Positions 52,689 through 62,165 are shown, counted from the first letter of the stretch. The stretch is DNA of 64,000 nucleotides from Streptomyces hundungensis (GCF_003627815.1 NZ_CP032698.1:868001-932000); one strand, 5' to 3'. The notes: generated by a model not told the origin, from the sequence alone. Numbers and translations are program-made.

Positions 52689-53060
52689 CTACACGGCGCT
52701 GCGCGCCGGTAGCCGCCGCGTTATCCGGTCGAACAAGTCCGTCAGTGGCTCGGCGACGTCCTGCCCGAACTCGCTGAGCCCATAGGTCACTTGGGGCGGA
52801 GTGGTCGGCTCGACCTCCCGCCAGACCAGGCCGTCCTGGACCAGCGCGCGCAGCGTCTGGGCGAGCATCTTCTCGCTGATGCCCTGGATGCTGTCGCGCA
52901 GCGCGTGAAACCGAAGGTCGTTGCTCCGCAAGGAGATCAGGACCCAGACACCCCACTTGCTGGTCACATGGTCGACCACGTCACGCGCGGGGCAGTCGGT
53001 GTGAAACACCTCATACTCCGCGCCCGACTCGGCCTGTGTGAGCTGCGCGCCTTCCCCCAT
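52689..53060 (-). CDS. HxlR-family transcriptional regulator
   Basis: A 123-residue winged-helix regulator: DCPARDVVDHVTSKWGVWVLISL, then RFHALRDSIQGISEKMLAQTLRAL and TYGLSEFGQDVAEPL. Cys23 in the CPxR motif is where redox- or electrophile-sensing members (HypR, YodB) react. It is divergent from an NAD(P)-binding oxidoreductase gene with an inverted repeat between them, the usual layout for a repressor and its target. Confidence 0.9.
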   Translation of the reverse strand: MGEGAQLTQAESGAEYEVFHTDCPARDVVDHVTSKWGVWVLISLRSNDLRFHALRDSIQGISEKMLAQTLRALVQDGLVWREVEPTTPPQVTYGLSEFGQDVAEPLTDLFDRITRRLPARSAV

Positions 53061-53085
53061 GTCCGGAGCTTACCTCTGGGTATGT

Positions 53086-53102
53086 CCTTACGGAAAGTAA
53101 GG
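53086..53102. promoter_or_regulatory. inverted repeat, candidate HxlR operator
   Basis: CCTTAC-GGAAA-GTAAGG is a perfect 6-bp inverted repeat in the 93-bp divergent region. A half-site CTTAC also occurs at 53069-53073. Confidence 0.6.
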
Positions 53103-53153
53103 CCTGGCTCCTAGCGTCAACTCCCTTGTCGCACAACGAACCAGGAGCTGAAC

Positions 53154-53993
53154 ATGATCGTGGTGACCGGGGCCACCGGAAACGTGGGCCGACCTTTGAC
53201 GCAGGCGCTGGCCGAGGCGGGCGAGCAGGTGACGGCGGTGTCGAGGCGCGCGGCGGGGATGCCGGACGGAGTCCGCCATGTGGCGGCCGATTTGGCCGAA
53301 CCGGCCTCCCTCAAGCTCGTGTTGGACGGAGCGAAGGCGCTCTTCCTCCTGCTCTCCGGCGACTTCCACGCCGCCGACGCGCGGCCGGTCGACATCATCG
53401 ACCTGGCCGCGTCCAGCGGGGTCCGCCGGGTCGTCCTGCTGTCTTCGCAGGGCGTGGCGACCAGGCCGCTCGGCCCTTCACGGGTCGCGATGCGCGCGGT
53501 GGAGGACGCGTTGCGAGGGTCCGGCCTGGACTGGGCGACCCTGCGCCCGGGCGGCTTCGCCTCCAACGCCCTGGCCTGGGCGGAGTCCGTCCGTACGCAA
53601 GGGACGGTCGCCGCGCCCTTCGGTGACGTCGGGGTACCGATCGTCGACCCGCAGGACATCGCCGAGGTCGCGGCCGCCTGCCTGCTGGACGACCGGCACA
53701 GCGGCGGGGTCTTCGAACTGACCGGGCCGCAGGTGATCACCCCGCGTCAGCAGACGGCGGCCATCGCCGCCGCGCTCGGCTCACCGGTACGGTTCCACGA
53801 ACTCACCCGCGATGAGGCCAGGGCCACGATGACCCGGTTCGTCCCGGCGGAGCTCGCCGACGACACCCTGGACATCATCGCCGCCCCGAACCCCGCCGAA
53901 CTGCGGATCAGCCCCGATGTGGAACGAGTGCTCGGCCGCACCCCCCACCCCTTCACCGACTGGGTCGCCCGCAACATCGCCGCTTTCGGCTAA
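53154..53993 (+). CDS. NmrA-like NAD(P)-binding oxidoreductase
   Basis: A 279-residue atypical short-chain dehydrogenase: TGATGNVGRPLTQALAEAG, VVLLSSQGVA, LRPGGFASNALAW and DPQDIAEVAAACLLD. It belongs to the NmrA/QOR2 type that reduces quinones or senses NADP(H). AGGAG precedes the ATG. Probably controlled by the divergent HxlR regulator and induced by quinones or other electrophiles. Confidence 0.88.
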   Translation: MIVVTGATGNVGRPLTQALAEAGEQVTAVSRRAAGMPDGVRHVAADLAEPASLKLVLDGAKALFLLLSGDFHAADARPVDIIDLAASSGVRRVVLLSSQGVATRPLGPSRVAMRAVEDALRGSGLDWATLRPGGFASNALAWAESVRTQGTVAAPFGDVGVPIVDPQDIAEVAAACLLDDRHSGGVFELTGPQVITPRQQTAAIAAALGSPVRFHELTRDEARATMTRFVPAELADDTLDIIAAPNPAELRISPDVERVLGRTPHPFTDWVARNIAAFG

Positions 53994-54173
53994 GACACCG
54001 CGCGACCGAGCCATCCCGGGCAGCCCCATGCGCCGACGGCCGCACGGGGCGAGCGCGTCGACCGCCTGCACCGGCTCGACCGGCTCGACGTCGACAGGAA
54101 CCGGGCAGCTCACTCCACAGACCGACCCATCCCATACCGGACGTATGGTTGGCGCGCCGACCGGCTCGCGGCC

Positions 54174-54893
54174 TCACCAAGGGACGGTCTCACCATGGCG
54201 ATCCAGGAATTGCAGGCCACGCGCCCCGGCCTGCTTCTCGAGGACGTCGGCGACCTCCGGGATGCTGTCTTCCGGGCTAAGGGGGGCGTCCGGTCCGCCG
54301 AGGCGGGTTCGGTTGTGGCCGGGGTCCATGAGCAGCTTGGTGTGTCCGTCATCGGCATGCCGGGTGGCGTAGCTGCGCATCAGTTGGTTGAGCGCTGCCT
54401 TGCTGGCCTTGTAGAGGTCATACCCGTCCTCCATGTTGCGCGTGATGCTGCCCTGCTCGGATGACATCACCGCGACGGTTCCGCCCGGCGCGACGAGTGT
54501 GCGCAGTACCTCCAGGACGCGCAGCGGACTCAACGCGTTGGTGACCATCACCTCCGTGAACATGTCGGTCGGGACTTGGTCGATGGGCACTTCGCCGCGG
54601 TCGATCGCGGCGTTGACGAAGAGCAGATCGAGCCCTTGGCCTGCGACGAGCCACCGCTCTTCCAAGCGCTCGCGCAGGCCGCCCAGTTGATCGAGATCGG
54701 TCATCTCCAATGACTCGATCTCCAGCTGTCCGGTCGAGGCGCTCTGCATCGCTCGCAGTTCGCCGTCTTCTTGCCGTGCCGTGGCGATGACCCGCCAGCC
54801 GCGTCGCGTGAGCTCGCGGGTGAGCACGAGACCTAACCCCCGAGACGCTCCGACAACAAGGGCCTGGCGGTGGGTAGTTGATGACACCTTCAC
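54174..54893 (-). CDS. short-chain dehydrogenase/reductase
   Basis: A 239-residue SDR: VVGASRGLGLVLTRELTRRG, VNAAID in place of NNAG, AVMSSEQGS and the catalytic YKASK. The C-terminal tail is short (LMDPGHNRTRLGG then GLQFLDRHG), like the CsgA/sniffer-like group. The start is GTG at 54893; GTG 54887 would be better spaced from GGAG. Divergent from a TetR regulator with a shared operator. Confidence 0.85.
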   Translation of the reverse strand: MKVSSTTHRQALVVGASRGLGLVLTRELTRRGWRVIATARQEDGELRAMQSASTGQLEIESLEMTDLDQLGGLRERLEERWLVAGQGLDLLFVNAAIDRGEVPIDQVPTDMFTEVMVTNALSPLRVLEVLRTLVAPGGTVAVMSSEQGSITRNMEDGYDLYKASKAALNQLMRSYATRHADDGHTKLLMDPGHNRTRLGGPDAPLSPEDSIPEVADVLEKQAGARGLQFLDRHGETVPW

Positions 54894-54916
54894 TCCATTC
54901 TCAGCGTGGAACTCAC

Positions 54917-54940
54917 GTTAGACGCAACGTGGCGTCTAGA
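54917..54940. promoter_or_regulatory. inverted repeat, candidate TetR operator
   Basis: TAGACGC (54919-54925) and GCGTCTA (54932-54938) are exact inverted repeats separated by six bases, extending imperfectly outward. It lies 24 bp from the SDR start and 41 bp from the TetR start. Confidence 0.7.
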
Positions 54941-54978
54941 CAACGGAGGGCGTCCTGTCGGCCGGTATGGTGTCTGGC

Positions 54979-55599
54979 ATGCCCGCTACCAGCTCTCAAC
55001 CCCGTCGGCAGCGCTCCGGCAACCGGCGCGACGAGGCTGCGCGCCTGGCGGTGCTGCACGCCGCGGACGATCTGCTCGCCGAGCACGGCTTCGGCGGACT
55101 GACCATCGAAGCCATCGCGCGTCGTGCCGGCGTCGCCAAGCAGACGATCTACCGTTGGTGGCCCTCGAAGGTCGAGATCCTGCTCGACGCACTCGTCGAG
55201 GACAGCGACAAACGGTTCCCGGTACCGACGGCGGAGCCCACGGCCGCGAGCATCCGTGACTACCTGTACGCCTTCGCGAACTTCCTCGCCACCGACCCCG
55301 CGGGCAAGATCCTGCTCGCGCTGATCGCCGAGGCCCAGCACCACGCCGATACCGCGGAACGTCTCCACAAGCGCTATCTCGACCCGCGCCGCGCCCAGGA
55401 ACGCGAGTTGCTCGCCCGCGCCGTCAGCGCCGGCGAGGTGTCCCCCGCCCTCGACCCCGACACCGCGATGGACGCCCTCGTCGGCCCGATCGTCTATCGC
55501 GCCCTGACGGGGGCACCCCTGCCCCGAGAGTTGGCGGACACCCTCGTCCGGGATCTGCTCAAGCCTCGCTCGACGCGACAGCAGCCCGAGGCCGGCTGA
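54979..55599 (+). CDS. TetR-family transcriptional repressor
   Basis: A 206-residue TetR regulator: DEAARLAVLHAADDLLAEHGFGGLTIEAIARRAGVAKQ in pieces over residues 15-50, with the recognition helix ending TIYRWWPSKVEILLDAL. The C-terminal domain is the TetR_C type with QERELLARAVSAGEV. ATG 54979 is chosen over 54967. It probably represses itself and the divergent SDR gene through the inverted repeat between them. Confidence 0.9.
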   Translation: MPATSSQPRRQRSGNRRDEAARLAVLHAADDLLAEHGFGGLTIEAIARRAGVAKQTIYRWWPSKVEILLDALVEDSDKRFPVPTAEPTAASIRDYLYAFANFLATDPAGKILLALIAEAQHHADTAERLHKRYLDPRRAQERELLARAVSAGEVSPALDPDTAMDALVGPIVYRALTGAPLPRELADTLVRDLLKPRSTRQQPEAG

Positions 55600-55709
55600 C
55601 TCTCCCCCACCACCCGTCCCGTCACCCCCTTGTTCGCGACGCCATGAGCGTGCGCCGATGGGTTCCTCAATGCCTGGACCTCGTGCGCTGCTACGTGATC
55701 AAGTTGGGG

Positions 55710-55950
55710 ATGACATCGTTCTGGACCGGCAAACGGGTCCGCCTGCGCGCCATCGAACCCGACGACTGGAGCGCGTTCAGGCGCTTCGCCGAGGACGAGG
55801 AGGGCTTGGGCGACCTGCTGAATCCGCCACGTTCCGCCGTAGTCGGCGCTGTCGGATCGCACGACGCTGATCCCCGTGCTGGTTGGTTCGAGTACGGCGT
55901 CACGATGGGCGCTGTGCACCGGCGAAAAGGCTATGCGTCCGAAGCCGCGG
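55710..55950 (+). pseudogene. GNAT acetyltransferase remnant
   Basis: From ATG 55710 the frame starts like a RimJ-type acetyltransferase (WTGKRVRLRAIEPDDWSAF), skips the central strands, then shows the acetyl-CoA region GWFEYGVTMGAVHRRKGYASEAAV and loses similarity. Central and C-terminal parts are missing. It is a decayed gene, and the frame runs on uselessly into the next one. Confidence 0.6.
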
Positions 55951-56111
55951 TTACCTCGATTGTCGGCGTAGACGCGCTTCTCCGTACCGTCCCGCCCTTG
56001 ACCGACGTTGCGCCGCACACTGCGGAAGTCAGCCGCCCGACCGACGGGATACGTGACAGAGGATGGAGGCGCGCGTGGACCGCTGGTTGGCAGTCGTGTT
56101 CCACTGCGCCC

Positions 56112-56489
56112 ATGAGTCTGGCGGTAGATGTCTTCGTGGTCGAAACGGATGGCGAGTTGCACGTCCTGGACGTCCCGGAAGGGTCCTGCGACCTAGCTGG
56201 CTTCGAGCGTTGGCGTACGGCGGTGTGGGGCTCGGACGTCGTCCGTTCACTGGGCGCACGATTCTTCCCCGTGCTGGCCGACGACGATCTGAAGGTTGAG
56301 CCCGGCGAGGTGCCTGCATTTCTCCAGGAGTGTGCTCTGCTCCGAGAACACCTGGAGACCGTCGTCACTAGCACCGTGCGGACACGGACCCTGGAGGAAC
56401 ACCGGCACGTAGTCTCTTGCCGGTTGGCGAACATCGAGGACGCCGCGCGCCGCGCGCAGAGCGTAGATGGCGGTGTCCTCATCTGGTGA
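56112..56489 (+). CDS. hypothetical protein
   Basis: A 125-residue acidic protein: VDVFVVETDGELHVLDVPEGS, FERWRTAVWGSDVVRSLGARFFPVL, GEVPAFLQECALLREHLETV and a helical end LANIEDAARRAQSVDGGVLIW. It looks like a genuine folded protein similar to uncharacterised Streptomyces proteins. The ATG at 56112 lacks a clear ribosome-binding site. Its end overlaps a leftward gene fragment by about ten bases. Confidence 0.6.
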   Translation: MSLAVDVFVVETDGELHVLDVPEGSCDLAGFERWRTAVWGSDVVRSLGARFFPVLADDDLKVEPGEVPAFLQECALLREHLETVVTSTVRTRTLEEHRHVVSCRLANIEDAARRAQSVDGGVLIW

Positions 56490-56696
56490 CCTCGGTGTCC
56501 GAGGACGACGAACGCGACCGGATAGAGGTGATCGTCGGTGGCGTCGTTGATTCCGGTGACGTACAGGCACTGGTGGGCGGTGAACACGTGGTCGGCAATA
56601 CCTTCGGCACAGGGCGTCCAGAGCTGTTCGGCGGGGTGCATGTGCCGTCTCGTCGCTCTCGCTGGTCTCGATCTCGTACAGGGCCGGAGTGGTCAT
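56479..56696 (-). pseudogene. small hypothetical gene with shifted frame
   Basis: ATG 56696 starts TTPALYEIETSESDETAHAP; removing one base from the GGGG run at 56633-56636 continues AEQLWTPCAEGIADHVF, HQCLYVTGINDATDDHLYPVAF. A further shift near 56500 gives a short tail and stop at 56479. The reconstructed protein is about 70 residues. It is four bases downstream of the next leftward gene, so they form one operon. Either two indel errors or decay. Confidence 0.45.
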
Positions 56697-56700
56697 GCGC

Positions 56701-57180
56701 TCACCTCGCGACGGCGGCGTCCAGGAGCGCGACGGCGTCGGCCTCGTACGGGTCCGTGAACAGCTGGTGGTCGCTCACGTCGAACGGCCCGAACCGCACG
56801 CAGACGCGGTGGCCGGGCACGAGGGTGGTCTCGTGTCCGTCCAGCGCGGCGGTGAGCCGATCGTAGTCGCACTGGGCGTGCCGGGTCTGGGTGTACGGGC
56901 CGAGGCGCAGCAGGGTGTAGCCGCCGTCGAGGATGCCATCTTTACAGTGGCGGGCCTCGATGTAGAGGGAGTAGTGCGCGAGTTCCATGCCGACGTCGTC
57001 GGCAGGGGCAGGCTGGCGGCGGCGTGGGTGAGCATCGTGTAGCCGGGCTGCCAGAAGCCGAGGATCGCGGTGGTCTCGCAGCGCAGCCAGCCGCGGGTCG
57101 GTGTAGCCGATTTGGCGGCCGTGGAGGTAGTAGGCGCCCGCGTGCGGGCTGACGGGGTGGACCAGGGCCACGGTGATCAC
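56701..57180 (-). CDS. hypothetical protein with two possible compensating indels
   Basis: An open frame of 159 residues: VALVHPVSPHAGAYYLHGRQIGYTDPRLAALR at the start, GMELAHYSLYIEARHCKDG, GYTLLRLGPYTQTRHA and DYDRLTAALDGHETTLVPG later. Between residues ~35 and 62 the other frame reads more like protein (ETTAILGFWQPGYTMLTHAAASL), so two small indels that cancel may have scrambled that part. No family recognised. Confidence 0.5.
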   Translation of the reverse strand: MITVALVHPVSPHAGAYYLHGRQIGYTDPRLAALRDHRDPRLLAARLHDAHPRRRQPAPADDVGMELAHYSLYIEARHCKDGILDGGYTLLRLGPYTQTRHAQCDYDRLTAALDGHETTLVPGHRVCVRFGPFDVSDHQLFTDPYEADAVALLDAAVAR

Positions 57181-57644
57181 GTCCGGGCCGTGGTCGTTAC
57201 CGGGCCTGGGTGCGCGCGCTCCACGTGGCCGGGCGCTCGCGATCGAGCCATTTTGGCGCGCCGGTGATTCGCCCCCTCCCCTGTTCTCTCCATGCTCACA
57301 CCACGGGCTTTCGAGGTGGCGTATGCAGCAGTCGCCTCCGGGTGCGGTATCCGCCTTGGCTTGTCCCAGACAGTCCCCGGAAGACCCTTGCCACTTACAG
57401 CATTCTTATGTCTAAGGTGGACACCTCGCGCACACAGGTTCTTCACCCAACCGTGTCCGTGTACTCGGTGGCCGGGGGCCCACCCATGGGGGAGTGCCGT
57501 GTCACCGTCCACGTGCCGCGTCTTTTTCTACGATCCCGTTCGCGTGGCGCGTCTGTGATGCGCGGTCAAGGCGTCGATCCAGAAGCCTTGGTCGGTTCCC
57601 GGTCGTCTGTCCCACCCGTGTGAACGACGACGAAGAAGGATGCC
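57181..57644. other. 464-bp gap upstream of the large secreted protein
   Basis: No open frame here is convincing. GC content is lower and less regular than in the flanking genes. It should contain the promoter of the toxin-like gene, but no clear -35/-10 pair can be defended. Confidence 0.5.
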
Positions 57645-60600
57645 TTGAAGCACTCCAGTCCTTGGTTCCGTATGCCTGGAACGCGAAGATCCCCTGCTCT
57701 GACCTCGGTCGTAACCTCGGTTACCGCGCTGGCAGTTGCAGCCGGGTTGGCGATTCTGCCGCAGGCCCTGGACCTCGGCGCGAAGACCAAACCCGTCGTC
57801 GACGCCGATCCATGGGCAGACAGCGGCAGCGCTGGACAGCTTCGGATGGACCAGTGCCTGATGGCGGATGTGCTGCGGTTGGGCGGCCCGGCGATGGCTC
57901 AGACCGCCCAGGACGGTCTCAACCTGCCGGCCGACAAGCTGCACGTCCTCGCCGACCGACAGTTCTGGCAGCAGACACCCCTCGCAACTGCGTATCAGAA
58001 GGACCGTGAGGCAGGGGACCAGCAACTAAAGGATCTCCACACCGCAGAGCAGCAGTTCCACTTCGGCGGGCTCCTGAACCCACCCGGAACCCACGACATC
58101 GGTGACGACCACCTGAGCTTCTATGACCAGCTCGGTCTGACGAAGTGGATCAACGACCAGTGGTGGAGGAGTGAGTTCGACTTTTACAACGACCCCACCC
58201 CCACGATGGATGTGCCGACACGTCAGGCTGTCGAGGCTCTGGGCGGGCCGCGGTACACGATGTGGAGCACGGATGGTGACGGGAACTACGACGAGCGCAA
58301 AGCGTTTTACTGGATGGGTTCGGTCTCGAAGTTCAACGGCGATTTCGGAGCGGACGACGGGCGGATCTTCCTTGCCTCGGGAGGATTCCCGCGCACGGCG
58401 CCCCAGCCGGGTAGCCCGGAGTACCGCATAGCTGTTGAGGACGTGAAGTCCCGTTTCGCATCATGCGCGTGGCGGAACCCGCTGGATCCGAATCAGGTAC
58501 TCACCGGCATCACGGGTACAGCCGCTTCGGAGTGGCAGCAGGAGATCGCTGCCGAGGCCCCGCAGCGCAACCAGATCCTGAACGCGAGCAAGGACGCAAG
58601 CACGGCACTGATCTCCGGCTCCAAGGCGTTGGGGACGCTGCTCGGCCATTCCGAGGTCGCCGACCACATGGCCCGTTGGCAGGACTACTGGGCGCCGGGC
58701 GGTGCGGGGTGGCTCAAGGACTCCACCACCGTGATCCAGGTGCACGCGGCGCAAGGCAAGTGCCTGGACGTCGAAGGGGGCAGTTCGGCCAACGGAGCTT
58801 CCGTCCAACTCTGGCCGTGCAACGGATCCTCCGCTCAGAACTGGAGGATCACCGCCGACGGCTCACAGCTCGAGCTGCGCAATGCCAGCGGCCCCGGCAC
58901 CAATCTCGCGGCCAAGTGCCTTGATGTGGCGGGTGGCAAGACGGACGACCGCACAGCAATCCAGCTCTATACGTGTAACGGCACGCCCGCCCAGAAATGG
59001 GAGATGAACCTGCGGGCCACCACGCCGCTGAAGAATGTCGGCTCGGGCAAGTGCCTGGACCTGAACACCTTCGACAACGGCAAGGACTCGTGGCTGTGGC
59101 GGTGCAACGGCACCGCGTCACAGCAGTTCGACGTCAAGGCTACCCAGCTGGACTTCCGTGACCAGCCAGTCAAGGCCGACTTCGACACAGCCAAGAAGCT
59201 CACCGCGACTGCCCAGACGGGGGCGAAGCAGCAGCTCGACATCCTTAGGGGGCAGCTCGCCGTAGCGCAGAAGGCTGCCGCGTCCTCGGACGCGGCGATG
59301 CAGACTTCCTACACCATTGCGGATGCCTCAGGTGCTCCGCGTGGCCGTGGTCTGTTGGTGGGTCAGCAGAAGGATCAGGTCACCAAGGGCACGCTGGCCG
59401 CTCTCCAGGCGATGGTGAAGGCCGGTGAAACGGCCGAGGCCGCCACCCGGGCGTCTGCGGGGGACAGTCAGACCATTGCGCAGCGCGCGCTGGCGCAGGC
59501 TGCGCAGGTGCAGACCGAGTTCCGCAAGAAGGCCGCGGAGACGGCCGAGTTGCAGGCCAAGGCCGCAGCGGATGCGGCGAAGATCCACCGCGACAACGCC
59601 AAGAAGGACAAAGAGACGGCGGAGGCAAAGCTCGCCGACACGGTGAAAGCGGAGGCCAAGGCCAAGGCGGCCGCCGCCGACGCGCACGCGAAGCGGCTGG
59701 CCGCCGAGGCCGAGTCGGCGACAGCGAAGGCGGAGAAGGAAACAGCCATCGCCAAGCAAGCCGATGCCGCCCAGCACCGGCAGAACGCCCAGACCGAGGC
59801 GGGCAAGGCCAAGGACGCCAAGGACAAGGCAGAAGCCGCCGAATCCACCGCAGTCGAGAAGAAGAACAGCGCCGTCACCGCACGCGACAATGCCAAGGCC
59901 AAGCGAGACGACGCCTGGGACGCCCAACAGAAGTCCGACGCGGCCCGAGCCAAGGCAGACGCGAAGGATGCGTACGCCCACGCGCACGAATCCGATGACC
60001 AGGCCAAGGCGTCCAGAGCTGCGGCAGATGAAGCGGCCAGGCAAGCAGATGCCGCCGAAACCGCCGCAAGCAACGCCAGGTCGGAAGCGGACGCAGCAAG
60101 CCAGGCGGCAGCGGACGCCGATGCGGCAGCCACTCGTGCCGAGGCAGCAGCCAAGCGTGCCCGCTCCGACGCGGATGGCGCCCAGGCCGCCAAGCTCGTA
60201 GCCGATGCCGCTGTGACTACCGCGACCAGCGCCGAGGCCGATGCCGTCGCAGCGTCGCAACACGCTTCCGCCGAGGCCAGCGCGGCAGTCGCTCTCGCCG
60301 ATGACGCCGAAGAGAAGGCGAAGACCGCTAAGTCGGAAGCCGACGCAGCGAGCAAGGAAGTCCCCAAGGCTGTCGAGGCGGCAGCCAAAGCAGCCGGCTT
60401 CGCCCACGTCACCGCGCAGGCCGCCGAGGACGCCGGCAACGCGGCTGCTCAGGTTGCCAAGCCCGCCAACGACGCCATCCAGCTCGGCTCTCCCTACGTG
60501 ACCACCGACTCGGCAGCCGGCCTTGTGGTCCTCACCGGTCAGGCGTCCAAGACGATCGCCGAGCAGCAAAAGGCCGTCGCCGACGCCCACGCCAAAAACG

Positions 60601-62165
60601 CCAAGGAAGAGGCCGCCGCGGCTCAAGCCCTCGCCGACCAGGCCCAGGCCGACACCAAGGAGGCCTACCAGCACGCTGCCAACGCCGCCCGCTACGCCGC
60701 CGACGCCCGCGGCTACGCCACCGAAGCCCTCGGCTACGCCTCCGACGCCGCGACCGCGGCGTCCAAAGCTGCCAACTCACTGGCCCGCACCGTCGAATAC
60801 GACCGCCAGGCGACGGAAGACGCGGCAGCCGCCAACACCGCTGCTGGCACCGCCGAGAGCTATGCCAAGGAAGCCCGCACCGCAGCCGATCAAGCCGCAC
60901 TCGACGCCACTGCCGCCCATGCGGCAGCGGACAAGGCCACCCAGGACGCCAAGGACGCACGCGCCGCAGCCGACCGCGCCAACACCGCGGCAACCCAAGC
61001 CGAACAGGCGGCGAAGGATGCCGACAAGTTCGCCAAGGAAGCCCAGGACGCCGCCGACCATACTTCCCAGACGAACGCCAATAAGGAAGTAGCCCAGGGA
61101 TCTGGAACTGGAATCCCAGGCGTGTTCGCTGTCCCGGATGAGTCGACGGTGAAAATCGTCAGCTCCAGGCAGATCGGTAAGTGTCCAGGCATGCCGGAAG
61201 CGGCATTCCAGGGCTGCGATGCGACGTATGACCTGGTCGTCACCTATCAGGCCGACGTCTATGTGTGCACCGATGCTCAGGCCCAAGCCACGCCCAGTGG
61301 GTGCCCGAAAACTGCGTGGGAGTTCATCCAGCGAGCGACACTTGAGAACGTCAGGATCGACGGCTGGACACACCACTTCTCCGGCAAGGACATCGTCCGT
61401 GCCGGATGGCAGAACATCTTTGGGGACGTACCCGGAGCGGTCCTCTTCTCTTTCTTCGCCGAAGACTTGATGGACTGCTGGCACGGCAGTGCGAAAGCGT
61501 GCGCTCTGAGCATCGCCATATGGGTCCCCCTTGATGGCGCTCTCGCCCCGCTTGCCCGTGCCATTACGGCCGTCGACGCATCCATCAAGACCGGCATAGG
61601 TTTCACGGACGCATGGCGGGCCCTTCGATCTCTCCCGCTGTCCGAAGAGGCCCTGGCCGGACTTACGAGCAAATCTTTCAAGAATTTGCGAGAGTTCTGC
61701 ACGAAGGGGAAGGTGCCCACCGCTAAAGGCCTCCTCCGGACGAGCGCGAAGATCGCCCAGGCCGGTGACTCCCCGTGCACGGAATACGCAAACGATTACG
61801 GAACCGGGTCCCATGGAATCATGGGTAACATCAACGGAAAGGGTGTCATCGATCTCATCGTTCTCGCCGAAGAGGGGAAGACGCCGGGCGGCGCCGCGAT
61901 GATCGATGAACTCATGGGGAAAATCGACTACAGCGGAGCAGAAGGAATGGGCGGAACCTGGCTGGGCGGCGGCGAGATGAAGGATAATTTGGACAGCTTC
62001 AATGCTGGCATTCAGAGCCTCATGTTGACCCCTGAGGAAGCAGCGCGACGGACTTTCACAGGTAAGATGGCTTCGAAATATGGATTCAACGGGAGAGTCG
62101 AATTCATCAAACTCGAAGGTACTCCTGGGGAGTACACCAAGGTTGAGGTGGTGTTTCACCGATGA
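57645..62165 (+). CDS. large secreted polymorphic-toxin-like protein with ricin-type lectin and Ala-rich coiled coil
   Basis: A 1506-residue protein starting at TTG with AAGGA upstream. Residues 1-45 are a signal peptide (SVTALAVAAGLAILPQALD). Residues 46-360 are a conserved-looking N-terminal domain. Residues ~363-500 form a ricin B-type beta-trefoil with three QxW/QxF repeats (AQNW, AQKW, SQQF). Residues ~520-1140 are an Ala/Lys/Asp/Glu-rich coiled coil. After GTGIPGVFAVPDE (about 1152) comes a Cys-containing domain, a hydrophobic stretch near 1260-1305, and a C-terminal tip (about 1375-1506: GTWLGGGEMKDNLDSFNAGI, ARRTFTGKMASKYGF, TKVEVVFH). Composition shifts to lower GC at the 3' end. The layout is that of a polymorphic toxin; the activity of the tip is not identified. 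Confidence 0.75.
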   Translation: MKHSSPWFRMPGTRRSPALTSVVTSVTALAVAAGLAILPQALDLGAKTKPVVDADPWADSGSAGQLRMDQCLMADVLRLGGPAMAQTAQDGLNLPADKLHVLADRQFWQQTPLATAYQKDREAGDQQLKDLHTAEQQFHFGGLLNPPGTHDIGDDHLSFYDQLGLTKWINDQWWRSEFDFYNDPTPTMDVPTRQAVEALGGPRYTMWSTDGDGNYDERKAFYWMGSVSKFNGDFGADDGRIFLASGGFPRTAPQPGSPEYRIAVEDVKSRFASCAWRNPLDPNQVLTGITGTAASEWQQEIAAEAPQRNQILNASKDASTALISGSKALGTLLGHSEVADHMARWQDYWAPGGAGWLKDSTTVIQVHAAQGKCLDVEGGSSANGASVQLWPCNGSSAQNWRITADGSQLELRNASGPGTNLAAKCLDVAGGKTDDRTAIQLYTCNGTPAQKWEMNLRATTPLKNVGSGKCLDLNTFDNGKDSWLWRCNGTASQQFDVKATQLDFRDQPVKADFDTAKKLTATAQTGAKQQLDILRGQLAVAQKAAASSDAAMQTSYTIADASGAPRGRGLLVGQQKDQVTKGTLAALQAMVKAGETAEAATRASAGDSQTIAQRALAQAAQVQTEFRKKAAETAELQAKAAADAAKIHRDNAKKDKETAEAKLADTVKAEAKAKAAAADAHAKRLAAEAESATAKAEKETAIAKQADAAQHRQNAQTEAGKAKDAKDKAEAAESTAVEKKNSAVTARDNAKAKRDDAWDAQQKSDAARAKADAKDAYAHAHESDDQAKASRAAADEAARQADAAETAASNARSEADAASQAAADADAAATRAEAAAKRARSDADGAQAAKLVADAAVTTATSAEADAVAASQHASAEASAAVALADDAEEKAKTAKSEADAASKEVPKAVEAAAKAAGFAHVTAQAAEDAGNAAAQVAKPANDAIQLGSPYVTTDSAAGLVVLTGQASKTIAEQQKAVADAHAKNAKEEAAAAQALADQAQADTKEAYQHAANAARYAADARGYATEALGYASDAATAASKAANSLARTVEYDRQATEDAAAANTAAGTAESYAKEARTAADQAALDATAAHAAADKATQDAKDARAAADRANTAATQAEQAAKDADKFAKEAQDAADHTSQTNANKEVAQGSGTGIPGVFAVPDESTVKIVSSRQIGKCPGMPEAAFQGCDATYDLVVTYQADVYVCTDAQAQATPSGCPKTAWEFIQRATLENVRIDGWTHHFSGKDIVRAGWQNIFGDVPGAVLFSFFAEDLMDCWHGSAKACALSIAIWVPLDGALAPLARAITAVDASIKTGIGFTDAWRALRSLPLSEEALAGLTSKSFKNLREFCTKGKVPTAKGLLRTSAKIAQAGDSPCTEYANDYGTGSHGIMGNINGKGVIDLIVLAEEGKTPGGAAMIDELMGKIDYSGAEGMGGTWLGGGEMKDNLDSFNAGIQSLMLTPEEAARRTFTGKMASKYGFNGRVEFIKLEGTPGEYTKVEVVFHR

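Noticed and set aside
59328..60674. 448-residue leftward Gly/Leu/Arg-rich frame opposite the coiled coil
   Set aside because: It is the mirror of the Ala-rich repeat coding region on the other strand, not a separate protein.
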